8,276 bases of DNA from Bryobacteraceae bacterium (GTDB lineage: Bacteria; Acidobacteriota; Terriglobia; Bryobacterales; Bryobacteraceae): contig JASHQT010000188.1 of the NCBI GenBank assembly GCA_030039005.1, positions 1 through 8,276 on the forward strand, in the 5' to 3' direction. Made by a program: the position numbers and the translations under genes. The notes under the pieces were generated by a model. The model was not told the origin of the DNA, ran no database searches, and saw only the letters and a program-made list of their open reading frames with translations. This document shows positions 6,313 through 8,276 of this stretch, in pieces (position 1 is the stretch's first letter; every line of letters starts with the position of its first letter).

Positions 6313-6321
6313 AGTATAACA
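6313..6321 (-). promoter_or_regulatory. Extended -10 promoter element for the DinB-like gene
   Basis: On the minus strand TG-T-TATACT (6321-6313) is a good extended -10 box, 5/6 to TATAAT with TG in place. The -35 region (TTTAAG or GTTTAA near 6335-6341) is poor, as expected for an extended -10 promoter. The predicted transcript starts near 6306, giving a leader of about 27 nt that holds the inverted repeat and the AAGGAG site. Confidence 0.5.
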
Positions 6322-6346
6322 AGCTTCGGACTCGCTTAAACGCCGG

Positions 6347-6369
6347 CCCGGGTGGGCAAATGCCCCGGG
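6347..6369. terminator. GC-rich stem-loop between motB and the DinB-like gene
   Basis: CCCG (6347-6350), a GGT bulge, GGGC, loop AAAT, GCCC and CGGG (6366-6369) form an eight-pair stem just 6 nt past the motB stop. No T-tract follows closely on the minus strand, only GTTTAA after several GC bases, so it is at best a weak or factor-assisted end for motAB. It may instead protect the message 3' end. Confidence 0.35.
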
Positions 6370-6375
6370 GGAATT

Positions 6376-7200
6376 CTACTTCTTGCCGGAGGGCGAAAGC
6401 ATGACGGCGGCGGCCCGTTCCGGTTTGGCGGGAGCGGCGGCCGCGGGTTTTGCCGGGGGCAGATCGTCATTGTACGTTTGATTGCGCACAATGATCGAAA
6501 TGCGCCGGTTGGACGGATTGGTCGGATCGTTCTGCAGCAGCAGCCGCTGATCGGCGAATCCGCGCACTTCGGCGATGCGTCCCGTATCCAGGCCCGAGTC
6601 GGTGAGAATCCGCCGCGCGGCGTTGGCCCGGTCCGCCGACAGCTCCCAATTGGAGTAATCCTCGCGGCCGAACGGCGTGGAATCGGTATGGCCTTCGATG
6701 ACGATCTTGTTCGGAAGCTTGGTTAACTCACTGGCCAGCATTTTCAGCAATTGGCTCCCCGCGTCGGTAGGCTTGGGATCGCCGTTTTCAAAAAACAGCC
6801 CTCCCTTGGTCTCCAGCAAATCGATGCGCAAGCCTTCCGCCGTGATGGTCATGCGGATTTGGTTCTGCATGTTCTTCAAGGCCGGAATCTGCTTCATCGC
6901 TTCCTGTACTTTGTCCTTGATCTGGTTGAGCTGCTTCTCATTGAGAGACAGCGTCTCGCTCACGCCCGATCGCGTCGTGCCGGTCTCCCGGCCCTTTCCG
7001 GTGGGATCCTGAAAATATCCGCCCACCGCTTTCTGCACTTTCACGCTCGCACTCAGCAGCCAGAGCACGATAAACAGCGCCATCATGGCCGTCACGAAGT
7101 CGGCATAGGCCACCTTCCAGGCCCCGCCATGTTCGTCGTCATGATGATCGCTCTTCTTGCGGATGATGACGATCGGCTGGACGTTTTTGTGGGCGCTCAA
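6376..7200 (-). CDS. motB: MotB, flagellar motor stator with OmpA-like peptidoglycan-binding domain
   Basis: Stator subunit that, with MotA, conducts protons and anchors the stator to the cell wall. The 274-aa product (E. coli MotB is about 308) has a His/Asp-rich cytoplasmic N-terminus. One membrane helix (about 31-51, AYADFVTAMMALFIVLWLL) carries the proton-binding Asp34, followed by a plug-like segment (52-65). The OmpA/MotB domain, about residues 125-240, holds GHTDSTPF (Asp173) and LSADRANAARRIL (Arg191), which bind peptidoglycan. The tail is Pro/Ala-rich. The start is TTG at 7200, supported by AGAGG 7 nt upstream inside the end of motA, by a normal N-terminus, and by the TTGA overlap with the motA stop. 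Operon with motA; translation probably coupled. Confidence 0.95.
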   Translation of the reverse strand: MSAHKNVQPIVIIRKKSDHHDDEHGGAWKVAYADFVTAMMALFIVLWLLSASVKVQKAVGGYFQDPTGKGRETGTTRSGVSETLSLNEKQLNQIKDKVQEAMKQIPALKNMQNQIRMTITAEGLRIDLLETKGGLFFENGDPKPTDAGSQLLKMLASELTKLPNKIVIEGHTDSTPFGREDYSNWELSADRANAARRILTDSGLDTGRIAEVRGFADQRLLLQNDPTNPSNRRISIIVRNQTYNDDLPPAKPAAAAPAKPERAAAVMLSPSGKK

Positions 7201-8075
7201 GCCGCCGCCTCTGCCGGAGCACCGGCTGGCTTGCGGCAGGCCTTATCCATCTCCTGGAATGTCGGACGCACATGATGCGGAATGGCCCGCCGCGCCGCCT
7301 CCAGCGCCAGGATCGGCGGAACGCCCTTCATGAACGCCAGCAGTCCCATGCGCAGGCAAAGAAAGTACTCGCTCTCGGCATTGGTTTGTTTTTTGATATT
7401 AGCGGCCATCGGACCCAGAAACCCGTAGCACAGCAGGATGCCCAGGAAAGTCCCCACCAGCGCGGCCGCCACTTTATGGCCAATTTCTTCCGGTGGCCCA
7501 CCCAGCGCGCTCATCGTGATCACCACGCCTAATACCGCCGCCACGATTCCCAACCCCGGCAGACTGTCCGCCATGGTGGAGAGGGCTGACGCCGGCAGCG
7601 CGGCCTGCTTGTGCAGCACTTCCAGATCCGTCTCCATGATCTGGTCCAGGTCATGAATCTCCACGCCGCCTGTCAGCATGGTGCGCATGGTGTCGCAAAA
7701 GAAATGCAGCGCTTCTTTATCCTTGGCGAACGAGGGATGACGTTTGAATAGCGCGCTTTTCTCCGGTTCGTCCAGATCGTTTTCGAGCGACGTAATGCCG
7801 TTTTTGCGCGATGTGCTGAAAAAATCGTTCAGAAATCGAAGCGTATCCAGATACGCGGTGGACGTGTACCGCCCGCCCTTAAACACGCTCAGGATTCCCG
7901 CCACAATGGACTTCAGGATGTACGGTGGATTGCCGATGAGAACTGTCCCAATCGCGGCCCCTCCGATAATAATCAGTTCCGCCGGCTGCATGAGAACCAG
8001 AAGGTTCCCTTTTTCCATCAGATAGCCGCCCGCAATGCAGCCCAGGACGACCAGGATGCCAATGATTGGAAACAA
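7197..8075 (-). CDS. motA: MotA, flagellar motor stator proton-channel subunit
   Basis: Inner-membrane stator subunit that pushes on FliG of the flagellar rotor. At 292 aa it matches E. coli MotA (295). Four membrane helices are seen at about 1-20, 33-50, 172-192 and 201-222. The large cytoplasmic loop contains Arg90 and Glu98, the positions of the E. coli residues that contact FliG. Pro173 in ADSLPGLGIVAAVLGVV is the conserved channel proline, and KGVPP (250-254) the second proline region. The C-terminus HHVRPTFQEMDK is typical, followed by an Ala/Pro tail. The start is TTG at 8075 with GGGAGA 8 nt upstream; family members begin with the same MFPIIG-type sequence. Only the stator pair is in the window, no other flagellar gene. 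Confidence 0.95.
   Translation of the reverse strand: MFPIIGILVVLGCIAGGYLMEKGNLLVLMQPAELIIIGGAAIGTVLIGNPPYILKSIVAGILSVFKGGRYTSTAYLDTLRFLNDFFSTSRKNGITSLENDLDEPEKSALFKRHPSFAKDKEALHFFCDTMRTMLTGGVEIHDLDQIMETDLEVLHKQAALPASALSTMADSLPGLGIVAAVLGVVITMSALGGPPEEIGHKVAAALVGTFLGILLCYGFLGPMAANIKKQTNAESEYFLCLRMGLLAFMKGVPPILALEAARRAIPHHVRPTFQEMDKACRKPAGAPAEAAA
7208..7212 (-). promoter_or_regulatory. motB ribosome binding site inside motA
   Basis: AGAGG on the minus strand lies 7 nt before the TTG start of motB and within the last codons of motA. It supports the TTG start and the TTGA overlap. Confidence 0.65.
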
Positions 8076-8083
8076 CGGACAAG

Positions 8084-8089
8084 TCTCCC
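8084..8089 (-). promoter_or_regulatory. motA ribosome binding site
   Basis: GGGAGA on the minus strand lies 8 nt before the TTG start at 8075 and decides for this TTG over one five codons upstream in another frame, which would give an unrelated product. Confidence 0.6.
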
Positions 8090-8124
8090 GTTCGCAGTAA
8101 TTCCGTCTTAAACCTGCATACTAT

Positions 8125-8152
8125 TCATCGGCCGACAGGGGTTAGCACTGTA
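8125..8152 (-). promoter_or_regulatory. Candidate sigma-28 (FliA) promoter for motAB
   Basis: On the minus strand GCCGATGA (8132-8125) matches 7 of 8 bases of the sigma-28 -10 element GCCGATAA. TACAGTGC (8152-8145) matches 5 of 8 of the -35 element TAAAGTTT, with a 12-nt spacer instead of the usual 11. Transcription would start near 8118, about 43 nt before motA. motA-motB is a classic FliA-dependent late flagellar operon in other bacteria, so place and type agree. The call is inferred from the match alone. Confidence 0.4.
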
Positions 8153-8227
8153 GGTGTAAGATTATCCTCTGATGAGGGGGTTCGTCCTGGAACTGCGCCT
8201 CCCTGGCAGACGCATATGCTGAACAGA

Positions 8228-8257
8228 CTTAGGCAATATTCCGCCTTAGTTTTGTTT
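8228..8257 (+). terminator. Weak terminator-like hairpin with T-tract at right end
   Basis: CTTAGGC (8228-8234) and GCCTTAG (8243-8249) pair with one T-T mismatch around an 8-nt loop, followed on the plus strand by TTTTGTTT. No plus-strand gene lies before it in 8076-8227. On the minus strand the T-tract is poor (TCTGTT). It may separate motAB from whatever lies to the right. The rest of 8076-8276 shows no coding sequence I would support. Confidence 0.25.
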
Positions 8258-8276
8258 GCAGCCTGGTGTCTGCCGG

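Noticed and set aside
8166..8211. Hammerhead-ribozyme-like core: CTGATGA at 8169-8175, a TTCG-capped helix, GAA at 8190-8192 and a CTGC/GCAG stem III
   Set aside because: The first stem II pair would be G-G (8176/8189), the base after GAA is C rather than A, and no stem I can form between the flanks (only isolated pairs). Likely chance.
8127..8274. Minus-strand frame open from the right edge for about 49 codons, ending at a TGA
   Set aside because: The translation has no family character and many Cys, Pro and Thr residues in no pattern. It overlaps the candidate motA promoter and the hairpin at 8228.

Overview
The window most resembles a chromosomal fragment of an Acidobacteriota-type bacterium (Solibacter/Bryobacter-like). 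This is inferred from the gene families and has not been tested by any search. The pointers are a very long Ser/Thr kinase with a C-terminal WD40/TolB-like propeller, an exported DinB-like protein, a TatA/B protein with a long tail, and a GC-rich sequence with frequent TTG/GTG starts. No rRNA, tRNA, CRISPR array, insertion sequence or prophage gene is visible. Coding density is high: no gene-free stretch exceeds 300 bases, and the largest are about 208 nt (5543-5754) and about 201 nt (8076-8276).

Layout, left to right. (1) 1-304, minus: 5' part of a TatA/TatB-type twin-arginine translocase subunit, cut by the window edge. (2) 371-1255, plus: alpha/beta hydrolase with a complete Ser-Asp-His triad. 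(3) 1159-1931, minus: a VapBC-type toxin-antitoxin pair (RHH antitoxin, then PIN toxin, joined by a TTGA overlap). The toxin's C-terminal tail is encoded antisense to the end of the hydrolase. (4) 2006-2878, plus: exported metallo-beta-lactamase-fold hydrolase of the AHL-lactonase-like group. (5) 2882-5542, minus: membrane Ser/Thr kinase with propeller sensor, convergent with the lactonase-like gene across only 3 nt. (6) 5755-6279, minus: exported DinB-like protein in which one expected metal-ligand His is Met; an inverted repeat covers its ribosome binding site. (7) 6376-8075, minus: motA-motB, the flagellar proton-driven stator, again joined by a TTGA overlap and preceded by a candidate sigma-28 (FliA) promoter.

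How the genes work together: only vapBC and motAB are clear functional units. The remaining genes look like independently transcribed chromosomal genes with their own promoters, in mixed orientation. I do not see a convincing undescribed multi-gene system. The items most worth a second look are small-scale: the vapC/hydrolase 3' overlap, the helically phased repeats at the vapB start, the SD-covering inverted repeat and altered metal site of the DinB protein, and the candidate FliA promoter at motA.
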